64,000 nt of DNA, taken from NCBI GenBank assembly GCA_029204225.1, contig CM055103.1, positions 21,144,709 to 21,208,708 of the forward strand, in the 5' to 3' direction. The notes under the pieces are model-generated. The model had not been told where the DNA came from and did no database searches. It saw nothing but the letters and a program-made list of their open reading frames with translations. Positions 9,361 to 25,404 of this stretch are shown piece by piece. Made by a program: the position numbers and the translations under genes. The stretch comes from Diphasiastrum complanatum (taxonomy: Eukaryota; Streptophyta; Lycopodiopsida; Lycopodiales; Lycopodiaceae). Position 1 is the stretch's first letter; every line of letters starts with the position of its first letter.

Positions 9361-10930
9361 TTATCCACGATTTCTTCTAGATCTATCATAAATGCTTCTT
9401 GGTACAAATACACTTAGAATCCAAAAACTAAGATAGAATAGTTCATTCTACCAGAATCTCTAGGAGATCCATCAAGATAAAAATGACTTTAGGTCAACTC
9501 TAAGTATCCCAGATACTCTCTTGAGTTAAGTGCTCTATTCCTAGAATCTCATGCAAGAAAATAGCAACCATTCAATCTCGATAGATTTGTCTATGTCCCA
9601 ATTAACCGAAGATCTATTGCCATGTTCCTTGCCACTTGGACTTCACACGTGTGAGCTGTAATTGATTGAATTTAATGTAGGAGGGCACGCTTTTTCAAGA
9701 ATGGTTTCTCAAAAATCATACCTCAGCCTTACATGCCAACAATCAGAGGTTACAAGAACTCTACTAAGGTTCACTAGAGAGTATCAGGTCTAGCAAGCAT
9801 AGTCTCAGATCCACCAAAAGTTGCTTCCATGGAGGAACGCATCAAGCAAAACTTTGGAGAATCTATGCCTAAGCCTCCTACCACCAAATTGGGTGCATGA
9901 GGGCTTGATTCAGAGGCAATACTACCTATACTTTAGATTATATACAAGTTTAGAGATTTCAGGTTCAGTATAGAGAGTTATTCATTCCCAAAAACCATAA
10001 AAAATACACCAGTTTTTGAAGGTTTGAGACATTATTTGATTAGATGCTTGGAACTTCGAGATCAGAGGATGACATTGGGATACTTAATAGAGATTGGACT
10101 TCAGGATGACAACTTTATTGTGAAGTTGTGACATTTGATGGACATGACTTACAACATTGATTCAAGTTGAAGTTTGGATGTTGCAAATGCAAAATGGGCA
10201 AGGTATGAAGCTTTGTGAGCTAGCTCTAGGTTGGAGAGCTATTGGAGATTGCACGTTTAGGTGTGATGGTGAAAAACATTGTGGTGATTGGTTTACAATA
10301 GATCTATTGGAGGGAAACACTAATGGCAAGAACTTTGTGATGTATTCTTTGGAAGTACATGTATGGTGGTACAACAGAGCCAGTTTTGGCAAATGTTGCT
10401 ATTCAGCATATGTAATTCTTTGATTGAACATCATATGTACAATTATCAAATATCTTGTTCATCAAAGTAATGCTCACACATTCTCGTGTTTGGACTTTGA
10501 TTATTTTGGATTCATGTAATCTTATAACAATAGTCAAATTTCCATTTTGATTTGCATTTATTTTATAGTATTGGACCATATATTCAAAAACCTTTCTCAC
10601 AGCGTCCTTCTGCATGGAACACTAGGCAGAGTCTTTGACTTGCCTATCTGATGTGCATCCCACATCGCATCCCTTTTATGTTGAATCTATTTGCTCATAT
10701 TTTTCAATATGGCTCTTGGATCGAACTCATTTTTTTTGCAAAGATTCTTCTTGCAACTTCTGCATAATTCTAGATTTTGATTCTCCAGGTCGTTCACTCC
10801 ATTTTTTACATAATGTTCTTTCAAAATGATGGAAAATTAGCAAATGCAATTTATTAATAAAAATTGTCCCCTTTTCATCCCTCACTACATCTCCTACAGC
10901 ATTCAAATTGTAGTGAGGGTTGCAAGAAAA
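9361..10930. other. Unassigned, AT-rich, probably decayed retroelement DNA
   Basis: No conserved protein block recognised on either strand. An open frame at 10157-10423 (plus) overlaps one at 10162-10392 (minus); neither matches anything I know and neither has gene-like context. Confidence 0.3.
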
Positions 10931-11939
10931 TTCGTAGCTAGGAGCGGGTGGAGATGAAGGGCCTCATGTGGCACCTTCTTGTGTGCTTAACAAATTCAAA
11001 ACTATCACCCTTTGAGTCGAGCGACATGGATCCAACTAGGTTAGCTGCAGAATCTTCATATATTGACCTTGACTTGCAATGGTCACTACCACTACTACTT
11101 CCACTCATGGTTGAGTGCAAAAAATAAAATGAATGAATTGGTGGTAAAAAGGCATGCGACAATGATGCAAAAGAACTCTTAAATAAGCATGAAATTTTTT
11201 TGCAGCCTATACAATGAATTAAAACCATAGCAAAATAAGAAAATAAATGAGAATACTTGCGGATGTTGGATAATCAAATCGCTTATGTAACCTACATTTT
11301 CAATCATAACAATTTCAAGAAATATCTTGAGCAAATAAATTTTTGAATACAACTTGAAATGTTTACAATACAGCTTGAAACATCAACAAAAATGTTTACA
11401 ATACAACTTGAAATGTATGAGAAAGTTTTGAAACACAAATTTTCTTGTTGTATAGACTGATGCATTGACAATACTAACAAAACAACAATAACAAATATCT
11501 TAGAATACTTGTGGATGCTACGTCAACAATTTTACTAAGGACATCAACAAAAAATGTATACAATACAACTTGAAATGTCCAAAAAAAACTATGATTTCTA
11601 GTAAGTGCCATCAGTTCCTTTTACGTCTAGAAGCTACCGAGCTACATGCAACCACATATAGTACTTACCAGTCTCAGATTTACCTGCCTCAAGTAATCAA
11701 CTCTCTAGTTTATCCAAAGAAGTAGAACTCAAAATCAATTTAACCGTAATCGACAATTTTCTTTTAGTTCTAGCATGTTGGCCCTTAGCTATGGTATAAC
11801 TGTTTTCATTAATGTCGAGAACAAATGTGGTGCACCTGCATCAGATGTAATGAGCAAGTAATGCATCAAAGACCCATTGTCAATGACACTTGTGGAGGTA
11901 TGGAAATAAGTGGATGGTCAAACATCAAATGGAGAAGGG

Positions 11940-12650
11940 ATTGAGGTTTGCTTTAAAAGCTAACACATTTATTGAATTTTTTGAATACTAGAATATTTAG
12001 ATAAACATTGACTTGTTTAAATGACACATTCTATGTCAACTTGTTTAAGCACACCATCGAATGCCATTAGATGGTCTTGATTCGACCGTATTGAATTCCA
12101 CCAAGCAAAGAAAAGTCTTGACACAAATGAGAGAACAAATAATAGAAGCTAATAGATTGATGCAAACATCAAATGAGGTACAGTTGAAGATGATGCTCAT
12201 GATGATGATACTGATGTACTACACGATGAAGTTATGCATGACATGTTTGAGTCATAATATACAACCAACAATGACAATGAGAATGCACACTCAATGGGTG
12301 GAGAGAACATGCACACTCAACAGATGGAGAGAACATGGATGAAAGTGAAGAGTTACATAATGATGAAAATGAGATATTTTTATGCAAAGAAGCTGACACT
12401 CCCTTGTATCAAGGAGCATCTTTTTCTCGACTGGCAACAAAACTTCTCCTAAAGTTACAAGTTACATACACATAGAGTTCTAGTAGTGTTACATCATTGT
12501 TCAGGTATGCATATATTCTAAGCACATTATATTTTTTGTTAGGATGTGGGGTTATGTACCTATTGGAGGTAAAAGCTAATGATGCGGTGGCTATTCTAGA
12601 TCTATCCATGTAGTGGTTGTAGTATAGTGATATACCGGTTTGTCCACTTT
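11940..12650 (+). pseudogene. Possible CACTA (En/Spm-like) transposase fragment
   Basis: In one frame an acidic stretch (EDDAHDDDTDVLHDE, near 12185) is followed by EADTPLYQGASFSRLATKLL (about 12390-12450). This resembles the 'PLYPGS..SKLS..V.L..LK' block near the start of plant CACTA transposases. Stops interrupt both sides. No terminal CACTA repeats were found. Upstream (10930-11600) are short recurrences of a TTTACAATACAACTTGAAAT phrase. Weak call; it could be another degenerate transposase. Confidence 0.3.
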
Positions 12651-13950
12651 TTAAGACCTACATAAACCTACAAACAAAAAGGAAGAGCACCAAGGCTTCC
12701 CACTAACTGGTGCTCGGGTACTAGAAACAATCTAACTAGGCTCATTAAGGCTTACCCAAATAACAAGCATTTATCTAAACTAGGGTTTGCTAAGGCTTAC
12801 CCAACTAGCAAAAAATCCATTAAACTAGAACCTAACTAACACCCAAAGGGAAATGAAAATAATGATTGCGGCTACTCTAAGCATAAGAACATTCATAAAC
12901 ATGCCACAATATCAAAAACCTATGAGGAGGCAAGAGGAGGCCCGAGCACCTTCCCTCAAGCTATTCACCTTCCAAAGGGAACACAAGAAGATAGCAAGAT
13001 TAATCACAAGATAAAGGTTTGCCATTGTATTTTGCAGGTTGGAGATGTTGTGATCTATTAGCTAGATCTGGTTCTGGAGGTGGCCAATCATCTGCTGTTG
13101 CTATTGAATTTGTGCATTGAGAGTCTGGATCTATTGTTGTTGTTGAGAGAAATGTGAAGGATTTCAGATCATTCAAGATCCAATCCATTTCCCTGACCTT
13201 TGGTTACAATAAGGAGCAAACCAACAATCTTGCCAATGTAGAAAAATCAGCATCTACATACAAAATGAGATGCAAACTCTAAGAGATACTGATCAAACAT
13301 GAACCAAAATATAAAATATGTTTGTTGTCCATACAATTACAGTACCCTACTGTATTTCACATGTGTGGAACCGAAAATTGCAAAATATGAGCATTCTACA
13401 CACAAGATTGCAAGATATCACCAAGATAGTGCACCACTGAGTAGTAGAACCCAAAGAAAACCATGTATATGATGAAATGAGAGATAGAAGAGAGAAGATC
13501 ACTCTCTCCACGAGTTACATCCTTTTATAGAGTTTTCAAACCCTATTTGGCCACTTGGCTTTCCCTGAAAAATGTAAACCCTACTATTTTTGGGTCTAGA
13601 TTCAATGTACCCAAAGTTCAAATTTGAATCTCTCTCAAACTCGACTACCAACTTTCCCACACTTTCAAAAAGTGTTTATTGAATGTATTTTAAACTAATA
13701 TAACTTCAAAAAGTTTATCTTTAAGTCTAAAATGAGTTTTGGCCTCTTATTGACCATTTACCAAAATGTGACTAAACTAGACTAAACTAGTTGAAATCTC
13801 CCACATGAAATCAGCCACCAACTTTGTCTTATCCTGCTGAAGCTGTGAAATAGCTCCATCTTCTACTTGCCTTTGTGTGTGATGCCCTGAAAACATGCCA
13901 AAAATGTTGTATTGCATCTCGTTGACCAACTACACTGTCTTTTGGGCCAC
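12651..13950. other. Unassigned; possible minus-strand LTR with TATA near 13530
   Basis: CCTTTTATAGAG at about 13522-13533 reads CTCTATAAAAGG on the minus strand and could be an LTR promoter for the minus-strand copia remnants, but no LTR ends or standard primer binding site were found. No reliable gene. Confidence 0.25.
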
Positions 13951-14050
13951 TAGTGGTAATTGATTCCAAAATCCAATATCAGAAAATGGTCAACCATAGT
14001 TGGGGTAAGGCATATGGTTATATGCAAGAAGATCTGAAAATTGTGGAGAA

Positions 14051-14176
14051 GATGGATTTTGAGAAAATGAAGGTGGGGGTCATTGGAGTTTTGGAGAAGA
14101 ACATGGAGGAGAAGATGGATTTTAAGAAAATGAAGGTGGAGGTGATTGGGATTCTAGAGAAGAATGTTGAGGAGAA
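14051..14176 (+). repeat. Two in-frame 63-bp tandem repeats
   Basis: GATGGATTTTGAGAAAATGA begins at 14051 and its near copy at 14114. The units would encode MDFEKMKVGVIGVLEKNMEE and MDFKKMKVEVIGILEKNVEE. The surrounding open frame (13953-14180) has no recognised homologue; the opposite strand at 14277-14585 is a Pro/Thr-rich frame. Possibly retroelement gag. Confidence 0.5.
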
Positions 14177-15320
14177 TTAGCCCTTGGGGGAGAAGAGTGA
14201 ATTGGAATAGTTGTCATAGTGGTGGATTGTGTTAGTAAATGTAATGCAGAATCATCTACATTGACTAAGGAGTCAATTAGGGTGGAGTATGTATGGGGGA
14301 TGGCTTTTTTGGAATAGTCGTATCAAAGCCTGAATTAAGTGTGATAGATGGTGTGGATGTGGCAGTAGGTGATGGAGACAATGGTGGGATGGTGGCAGTA
14401 GATGGTGGAGGCAATGATGGAATGTTACGCGTTGTTAGGAGGAGGAGATACATGAGCAGCTGAAGTTGTCGTTGTTGGCAAAGCCCCACTCCAAATGGAC
14501 CTAACACGAAAGTGGCTTTGTCCAAAGAGCTTCCTGCCGCAGCTACTGCTTCGCGTCTTTGTTGGGCCTGTTGGAGTAAGGCCACTTGTTGTGCGAAAAC
14601 TTCCTTTGGGACCTTGTAGGATTGAAGGCTCCCTCCAGATTCAATGTATTCTGCCCCTATATCACTTGATAAGATATTAGGGGAGACATCTTCCTCTTTG
14701 CTTTCAGCTATTGCCTTGCCCTTTTTGCTTTTTTTGAGGGATGACAGAACCTTCGGAAACTTGAGAACTGGTCCACTTCTTGTTACTAGGATACAATTCC
14801 TTGAGCTCTTTGAGTACTACGGTCGTCCTTTTCCCCAAGTGTTGTTGAACCATCATCTGTAATAAATAACCACACTTGGTGGTAGCTTTTTGTGTCTTAA
14901 GGGCCAAGCACAGATTGTTTGCAAATTATAGGTGTGAGTGGGATCGTCGAGCGTCATGGTTAAGGCGAAGAGATCATTGGGTGGAATTTGATCCACTCAT
15001 ATGATGTGAACTTCGACCAGGATCATAATGAATTCTATCACAACATGTAGCTTGGGATCATTGATCGACTTTATGTATCATCATTGGTGTGAGCTATGGT
15101 TTTGTCGTCTTCTAGCAAAAATTTCTTGAAATAGTTATGATCATAACTAGTACCCTTGCCATAGATTGTCTCACCAGTGTCTGAGAAACCAATTAATTGA
15201 AGTCTAGCTAGTGTAATGTTGATGCTCATGTAACTGCCATCCTTGGAGGAAATCCGAAAGGAGTGGAATTCCTCCTAATAGGAAGAGTAGGCAGCACGAA
15301 TGATTTTGGTAGGCCGAGAG

Positions 15321-15600
15321 CTAGCTCCTTTGAGGCCATGGAATCCATTGAAACTTATTTCTTCTTGAGAAGATAAGCGTGTCATCTACATAAATAGCTA
15401 GAATGATTATTTCATTTTGGACATGCTTGATATGGACATTTGATTCAGCAAATAGAGGTTTGAAGCCTATGGAACGTAGTGCTTTGTCCTTCTTTTTATA
15501 CCATTGTCTCATTGCTTGTTTCAGACCATAAATGCTTTTATTCATGTGACATCCGTATTCTGGATAATGAATAGAAAAAAACCGAATGCAAAATCTAAAA
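15321..15600 (-). pseudogene. Ty1-copia reverse transcriptase fragment
   Basis: Minus strand reads CHMNKSIYGLKQAMRQWYKK, then GFKPLFAESNVHI and IIILAIYVDDTLIFS. These are the L-YGLKQ-R-W-Y and Y-V-D-D blocks of copia RT, the last holding the catalytic aspartates. Flanking sequence to 15000 and 15650 does not continue the domain cleanly. Confidence 0.8.
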
Positions 15601-15650
15601 CTAACTGGATCAGTTGACCATGGTATGGCCGTAAGTATTAGTGATGCCAA

Positions 15651-18229
15651 ATACTATCGGTCATAAAACGGGTGTTTTGTTGGAAATTTGAGATATTGGT
15701 CATGACCCCTTTCTTGGATATCTCAATTTTGCAAAACCGGAAACCCGGTAAGCTATTTCTTTATAAAAGATATATTGGTGAATTTCTCAACGCATGAATT
15801 AACTCACTTTTTTGTGATTCCTTGGAAGGTAATTCTGTTTACTCGTTGACCTTGGATAACATCAAAAAAATGGTTAATGACGGTTCTTTCTAAACATTTT
15901 TTCTTACTTATATCTTCAAGAAATCCTTTTCTGATTTACAGGTCAATTCTCCAGTTTAGTAATAAAGAAAATCTTTTTCTAAATCACTATGTTGGGACAT
16001 CATTGGTATTTACTAATAATGATGCAACATTCTTTTGGTTTTCAAGATTTTCTCGGATCTCTTCTTAGACTCTTCTCCTGGGCAAATCTCAAATGATCTG
16101 CACTCCTTGGAAACTCGTGTCATTTCTTGCTAGAAAGGGGGAGAAGTAGGAAGAAAAGAGAGTTATCAAGGAGAAGCATCTGTAAGAGATTCCAGGAGGA
16201 ATCTCTTATAGATAATGGACCTGTTTTATAAATCAGAAACGATAATATAATCAGATTTTACAGAAATCCTTTATGGATTATAGTTGATATCAAATTTGAA
16301 GATTTAACGGGGGAAAAATTTAGAAAGTACTCTTGCGATAGGAAAGGGGCTGATAACAAGTCCGATTGATTTGTGTCAGAACTTGGTAATACTATTGCAA
16401 GATGGGAGGTAGTTGAAAAACTGTTCCCTACTAGAAGCAATCAACTTGATCCTAGTATGGACTAAGATCCGTGGGTTGATGCAAGGAAGGAAGTTCATGC
16501 TAACGTTATGTTCTTTTGAGATTATCTCCGGTTGAGATACTAAATGTGAAATAACACTCTTTGAGAAAATTGGTTATGAAAGTGTTAAGTACAGATCAGG
16601 AGTTATCTGTAGAGATATGCTATGTAGTGAATCTTGTGGGATCATTAAAACCTTAAGTACAAACTTTTAATCCTGTGGATCTACAAAGTATTCCATGAAC
16701 TAAGTTTATTTGCATGCATAAACTAGTTGTTGGTACATAGGCATATTGATGAGAATTGTGTTTGAGACAATTTCTTGCTGGGTTATAGTAATTTCTCATT
16801 GAGAATTGCTTATTTGACCTAGAATTGATTTAGAATCAGATTAAATGTGGTGTTTTGGTACCACACTGAGACTTTAAATATTTTCTAAGTCTGATACAAC
16901 TAACCATGTCAGAAGTGCTACTTCTGTGTTAGTTGTTGGAAATCAACAATATAAACTTAATTATGGATATTACTGTTGAGATGTATTGCTTATAAGTCAC
17001 AACGTCTATGAGTCATTTTGGATTCGTTAGCAGATGTGTGTGCATAGAATACACGAGAACTTTTTGGCCTTATATTTTCCCGTTTGGAATTGATGAAATG
17101 CTATCCCAGAAGACTCAAGAGAGTTGGATAGTTGTGGTTTGCCAAAAGTTAGAACTTCACGTAATGAGGTTCCGGTAAATCTTAAGTTATTCTAGATTAG
17201 AACTTAAGAGGAAAATCTAGACATATTCTAGACTAAGACCTAACTTTGGAATGGCAATTTGTGCCATGTCTAATAAAAGGGCGTTCTTGGAATTACAATC
17301 CTTTTACAGACACCGTGTGTGAGTTGGGAAAGTCTGGAACTTTCTAAATGGAAAGGACTTTCGAAAACAACTCATGTGTCTTTTAAGAATTGTCATGCAC
17401 TCTTATGATTGGTATGGTCTTTGAATATGGAGAGTTGGGATTGGTAAATCATAACTCGGATTCTAGGAATTACCCAATCCATAGGAGAGGATAGTATTCA
17501 TACCCCGGATGAATAAACAGGTTAGTGGAATTTTGGGTATGACTGATCACCTTACCTAATCAACTATGTTTATTTGGGTATAGACCAAGTAGTCATAGAG
17601 TGTCTGTTTAGGCTTTACGGTACCAAAGTGACATTTTGAACATTCGTGATTCGAAGTTCACTGGTCGCTTTTGGTCAGGCCATATTTGCTAAACTAGAGA
17701 TGACTCTAAGTTTAAAAGTTCTTCTGATCATTGGTTGTTGCCTGTGTGAGGGTATCACATTCTTTTATTGAGTATAGGACAAGAATCCGATGAATTATGA
17801 TTGACGAATCATAGTTCAGATTCTAGTTATACTTGATTAGTTAAAAGAAGGATTACCTACAAGATCAGAAGATCAGTTAAGATATCTATTCATATTTTCA
17901 TAGCATTCTCCTCGGAGAGGTAATCGCCTCGATGGAGATTGGGTTACAGTAAGCATTTGGCTACCGGTTATAGCCCATGCGTGCTTACATATAGTTTTTA
18001 ACCTATATCACCCATTGCGGTAGAAACTCAGGCATTCAAAATTCAAAAAGTAGCGGATTTCTTACATGATATGCAGGAAATGCTATGGATTGCACGTGAG
18101 AATGTCTAGTGTACCCAAAATGGGGACCAACTCTATGCAAGTCTGAAAAGATCACCGAGAGACTTCCAAGTGGGGTGTTGGGTATTTTTTGAGAATCTTG
18201 ATGGATTCAAGTGTAATGTGCACCAGCTA
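15651..18229. other. Unassigned 2.6 kb upstream of a gypsy integrase end
   Basis: No conserved block seen. By position, and because the plus strand runs into an integrase C-terminus at about 18240, it may be badly decayed gypsy pol, but I cannot read it as such. Confidence 0.25.
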
Positions 18230-18622
18230 GCATTACTAATCGTCTCCTAGATTTAGAGGACCATTTAATATCTTGAAAAAGATCGGATCCTTAGCTTACC
18301 AATTAGAACTCCCGGATGGATCTCAAGTGCATCCCGTATTTCACATAAGCTGTCTCTGAAAGAGTCTACGTGAAGGAAAGCATCTTGGATCTGGAGATCG
18401 ATTGGACCTGTTGGATGAATCATCGGGTGTGTCTCTGCTTGAACCCGGAAAGATCTTGGATAGAAAGAACTAAACGATTGTGAAATTGTATAGCTACCGA
18501 GCATCTGGTTTGATGGAAGGGATGTACAGACGATGATGATTCCTGGGAATAGGAAGGAAGCTTAAGGCGGAACTTCTCCCATTATAAGTTTTGAGGAAAG
18601 AACTTGAATAAGGGGGGAAGAA
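18230..18622 (+). pseudogene. Gypsy G1 integrase C-terminus and polypurine tract
   Basis: Reads [20 protein letters not shown] then [13 protein letters not shown], the hallmark end of gypsy integrase, followed by a broken tail and a polypurine tract AAGGGGGGAAGAA (18610-18622) abutting the G1 LTR. This links the G1 LTR family to a chromovirus-like Ty3-gypsy element. Confidence 0.8.
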
Positions 18623-18839
18623 TGTCATGCCCATGACTGGTCTCGGGTAGCATGTCCACGCTAGGCACCGGTAGACCAACAACTCGTAAGTTAATTGTGA
18701 CTATAAGGGAATTGGGGCCCTTATGTGTACATGGTCATAATTAATGGTTGTAGGCCTAAACACATGGTGGTGGAGTTGGTATGGGTCTATCAGTGAGTCA
18801 TTAGGGAACTGGATGGCGTGGCCCAGATAGGCTGCAGAG
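18623..18839 (+). mobile_element. Gypsy G1 3' LTR, first half
   Basis: TGTCATGCCC start directly after the polypurine tract; matches the complete copies up to GGCTGCAGAG and then diverges abruptly. The missing second half lies inverted at 20770-21049. Confidence 0.85.
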
Positions 18840-19386
18840 ACACCGCACACATTCATTTAGCATGGCCAAGATTATCTAGTTGGACATGCTACCACATATT
18901 GCATCTACTTGTGAAATTTAGATGTTATTATTTACTTGGCCATGCTAGCACATTGTGCGCACGAGGTTTGTTATTATTTTTTCTGGTTCATATATGATAG
19001 AACGTGGATAAAAAATCAAAATAAGATATCTAAGCTGTTATATTCACGAAGAAAAACCTTGGATAGAGCCTTTGATAAAGTTGCAAGGGATCCCTTGGGC
19101 CTTTCACAATTCTTGGATACATTCATCAAAAAAGCTTGCCTAGATAAAGCTCACTCAAAAAAGCTCTCCTTAGAAAGCTCGCCAAAAACGCGCACCCCTC
19201 CTTAAGAAGCTCATTTGCTACATCCATTTTTATACAATGGAGGGTCTTGCACGTCTTCTTGTGTCTTGTAGCTTCTTGAGGGTAAATGGGCTCATCCTCT
19301 TCACCACTCACAATTTCCATTAGATCTTGTAAGACAAGAATAGATTCCATTCTTAGCTTCGCAATAAAAGTCCCTTCATACCAAAT

Positions 19387-19920
19387 CTAATGTACGATGT
19401 ATGTCGGGATGTCCTGCGCATGGTGATTATGACATTTATAAATAATTTTATTTTTTAATAACATCCACATCAGGCACACAAACCTTTCCTTTCCTGAACA
19501 AAAGTCCATTACGGATAGAGAAGTCATTAGCACCCTTTTTATCCTTTCCCCCAGACTGATCACCATGAACATCAGTCTTGACTGATGTAACTGCTAGAAC
19601 TCTATTCCAGATTGGTCCAAAATGTGGGACTTTATCATAAAGACCTCTCAAGAAGAGATAAAAGTCTGTACTGATCTCAATGAAGGAAAGTTCGTTCACT
19701 TCACCAATTCGACTAAGTGCATTAGCCATAGAGGTGGCTTTGATATACCGCACTTCAAAGTCAAATTCTTGCATGAGTTATGCCCATCTGGCCTTACGAC
19801 CTCTCAAATCATTTTGATTACAGAAATACTTTAAAGGTTGGTGATCAGTGTTAACCACGAACTTATTATCATACAGGTAATGTCTATAGAACAACTGATC
19901 AAACAGATCTTGATTCTACC
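19387..19920 (-). pseudogene. Gypsy RNase H and following pol fragment
   Basis: From 19920 downward the minus strand reads YLYDNKFVVNTDHQPLKYF, CNQNDLRGRKARW, then MQEFDFEVRYIKATSMANAL and SRIGEV. This is the Ty3-gypsy RNase H end and the tether before integrase (F..RY..G..N..ADALSR). A stop sits between ARWA and LMQEF. The fragment lies inside the inverted segment 18840-21049 and is a different piece from the G1 integrase end at 18230. Confidence 0.8.
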
Positions 19921-19984
19921 AACAAAGCGCGTAGTTTACTTGAAAAAAGATGAGAAAGAAACGAACGCAAACTTGAAACATTTC

Positions 19985-20420
19985 TATTTGTGACCAACTC
20001 GAAAAGATTCGTGAAGAATTTGTGAAATTTCTCTTGCAGTCAACTCAAAAGATTCGCAGAAAATTCGCAAAATAGTTTCTTGTAGAAGCTCGTGGTTTTC
20101 TTGTTGAAGCTCGAAAGATTCGCGAACAAAATCTTGTTGCAAAATATTTTGTTTCTTGTTCAAGCCTCAGATGTCGCGAAATTGTCACGAACAATTCGCG
20201 AAATCTTTTGGACTGTTCTTCAAGCTCACCTGTCGCAAAACTATCTCGAACAGTTCGCAAAATATTCTAGATTTCTTCTTCAAGCTCAAGAATTGTCATC
20301 CGTCGAGAACAATTCGCGAAAGACGAAAATGTTGCGAAGAGACAAGTGTCGCGAACAATTCATGAAACACGAAGCTGAGACGAAGAAATGGACTGTCGTG
20401 AATAATTCGTGAACAAAATT
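19985..20420. repeat. Array of TTCGCGAA-type palindromes in degenerate ~65-bp units
   Basis: Words ATTCGCGAA, TTCGCGAAC, TCGCGAAA and variants recur about ten times, spaced with CTTCTTCAAGCTC-like spacers. TTCGCGAA is a perfect palindrome. The array precedes sequence that resembles the downstream part of a copia LTR (to about 20640), so it may be the upstream region of an LTR, analogous to the TCGAC cluster at 5088-5215. Confidence 0.55.
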
Positions 20421-20769
20421 TATTCGACCCTGGAAATAGAGCGTCTATTTGAATATCGACCGTCGTAAACGGTTAGATATCTACTGTTACAACATTGAAA
20501 GGCCAAAAGACCTGTCTTGTAGCAAAATAAATACATGTGCACTACTCGTTGTAACACACTCACTCAATCAGAGACACAACATCGAGATAAGACGGCAAGA
20601 AATGTATATTGATGAATCGAATTCAGAGTTATAATTTTTTTTTTTTGATCAATAGTTTCTTTTTGTCTAAATTGTCTTAAGTTGTCTCTTACTTCCGCAT
20701 ATAATTTCCACACGCATATTCAATCAGAACTAATATTGTTCTATTAGTACATAGATCAGATACAATCCC

Positions 20770-21049
20770 TATAAAGTCCTCAATCCAAGGATCCTATTCT
20801 AAGCATGCCAATCACAAGCAACACAAGGGAATCTGATGGTGGACAAACCAACCCAACCAAACCTAGATCGTATGGATCTAGCCCCCAAGCTAAGGATTAA
20901 TTACTCAAAGAGGAATGAGGCAGCACACCAGCAGCATCTTGCCATCGGTCATGCTATCAAGCATACACTAATGAGAGCCCAATAGGTATACTTATACCCT
21001 CCAAGGCCCATGCACCACTAGCAGTGCACTGTGACACCTCACTGGACAC
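20770..21049 (-). mobile_element. Gypsy G1 LTR, second half, inverted
   Basis: Reads TATAAAGTCC...GGACAC on the plus strand, i.e. the right half of a G1 LTR on the minus strand. 217 bp (18623-18839) plus 280 bp here equals about one full G1 LTR (485-493 bp), and the halves meet at the same internal point. Confidence 0.85.
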
Positions 21050-23345
<2,296 letters not shown>

Positions 23346-23640
23346 TTGTGCTTTCCTAGAACCATTAGATTTAAGTTGTGTTTCTTTGAAAGGCTTGGAT
23401 TGGATGTTTTTGAAAATCTGCTACAAAGTAATGTTCACCCTTCAATCATTTTTCGATGCGACGAAGGCCACATAATTGTTGAGTGTCCTTATAAGGGACA
23501 ATATATAGTCTTTTGTAGAGAATGCGAATATGGGCATTGCTTCAAGAATGCGGATACGGGCATTGCTTCAAGAACTGCCAATTTAAACCTGGAACAAGTG
23601 CACCCTTGAATTTAATCAATGAAGTGACCAATGAGAGTGA
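23346..23640 (+). pseudogene. Zinc-knuckle-like fragment, family uncertain
   Basis: Reads FRCDEGHIIVECPYKGQYI then CRECEYGHCFKN. The cysteine/histidine spacing resembles a zinc knuckle (C-x2-C-x3-H-x4-C) of retroelement gag or plant LINE ORF1, but one spacing is off. A 26-bp duplication (about 23521-23572, AATGCGAATATGGGCATTGC and AATGCGGATACGGGCATTGC) breaks the frame. It is followed by AATAAAACTCTGTTGGTCT and a (CT)n tract, as a LINE tail would be. Confidence 0.35.
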
Positions 23641-23668
23641 AGGAGGCTCACTTTTAAATCTATAAGAG

Positions 23669-23818
23669 GGAGCCATTTCCTTTGTATCGGACCTATCATC
23701 TTTCATCTTCTTCTCAATAAAACTATGTTGGTCTACCTCTCTCTTGAGCCATTTCCTTTGTATTGGACCTATTATCTTCCATCTTCTTCTCAATAAAACT
23801 CTGTTGGTCTCACTTCTT
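23669..23818 (+). repeat. Tandem duplication of a ~80-bp AATAAA-bearing segment
   Basis: GCCATTTCCTTTGTATCGGA...CTCAATAAAACTATGTTGGTCT is followed by a near copy GCCATTTCCTTTGTATTGGA...CTCAATAAAACTCTGTTGGTCT, then CCCCCCCCCC and (CT)n. Confidence 0.8.
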
Positions 23819-23826
23819 CCCCCCCC

Positions 23827-24980
<1,154 letters not shown>

Positions 24981-24999
24981 CTTACTGATCAAGAATGGA

Positions 25000-25345
25000 G
25001 CATGCATAGGCATTCGACATTAGATGGCATGACATGCATGAATCAAATCTGACATGCAAGCTTCAGATATGACATGCAAGCTTCAAATTCAACATGCAAA
25101 GTCATTAGGCTAGGTATGGTATGACATGCAAGCTCTAGTTACGACATGTAAGCTTCAAATCATACATGCAAGTTTCCAAATCAGACATGCAAGCTTCCAA
25201 TCAGACATGCAAGCTTCCATTCAGACATGCAAGTTCCAAATCAAACATGCATGACCATTAAGCTATGGATGGTGTGACGACATGCAAGGCCATCAAGTTA
25301 TGGATGGCGTGACATGCATGGCCTTCAGGCTTATGGATGGTGTGA

Positions 25346-25349
<4 letters not shown>
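25000..25349. repeat. Minisatellite of GACATGCAAGCTTC-type units
   Basis: About a dozen units of 20-25 bp built on (A/G)ACATGCAAGCTTCCAAATCA run from 25020 to 25255. They grade into ~45-bp units carrying TTATGGATGGYGTGACATGC up to the (GA)n at 25350. CATGCATG and AAGCTT palindromes dominate. Confidence 0.75.

Positions 25350-25403
<54 letters not shown>
25350..25403 (+). repeat. (GA)n microsatellite at the broken end of copia C2
   Basis: Uninterrupted GA between the minisatellite and the truncated integrase. Confidence 0.95.

Positions 25404-25404
<1 letters not shown>

Noticed and set aside
10157-10423. 88-residue plus-strand frame
   Set aside because: An equally long frame exists on the opposite strand, and no homology, promoter or splice context supports either.
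25000-25260. Regularly spaced short repeats reminiscent of a CRISPR array
   Set aside because: No unique spacers of constant length; the units are tandem and the genome is eukaryotic.
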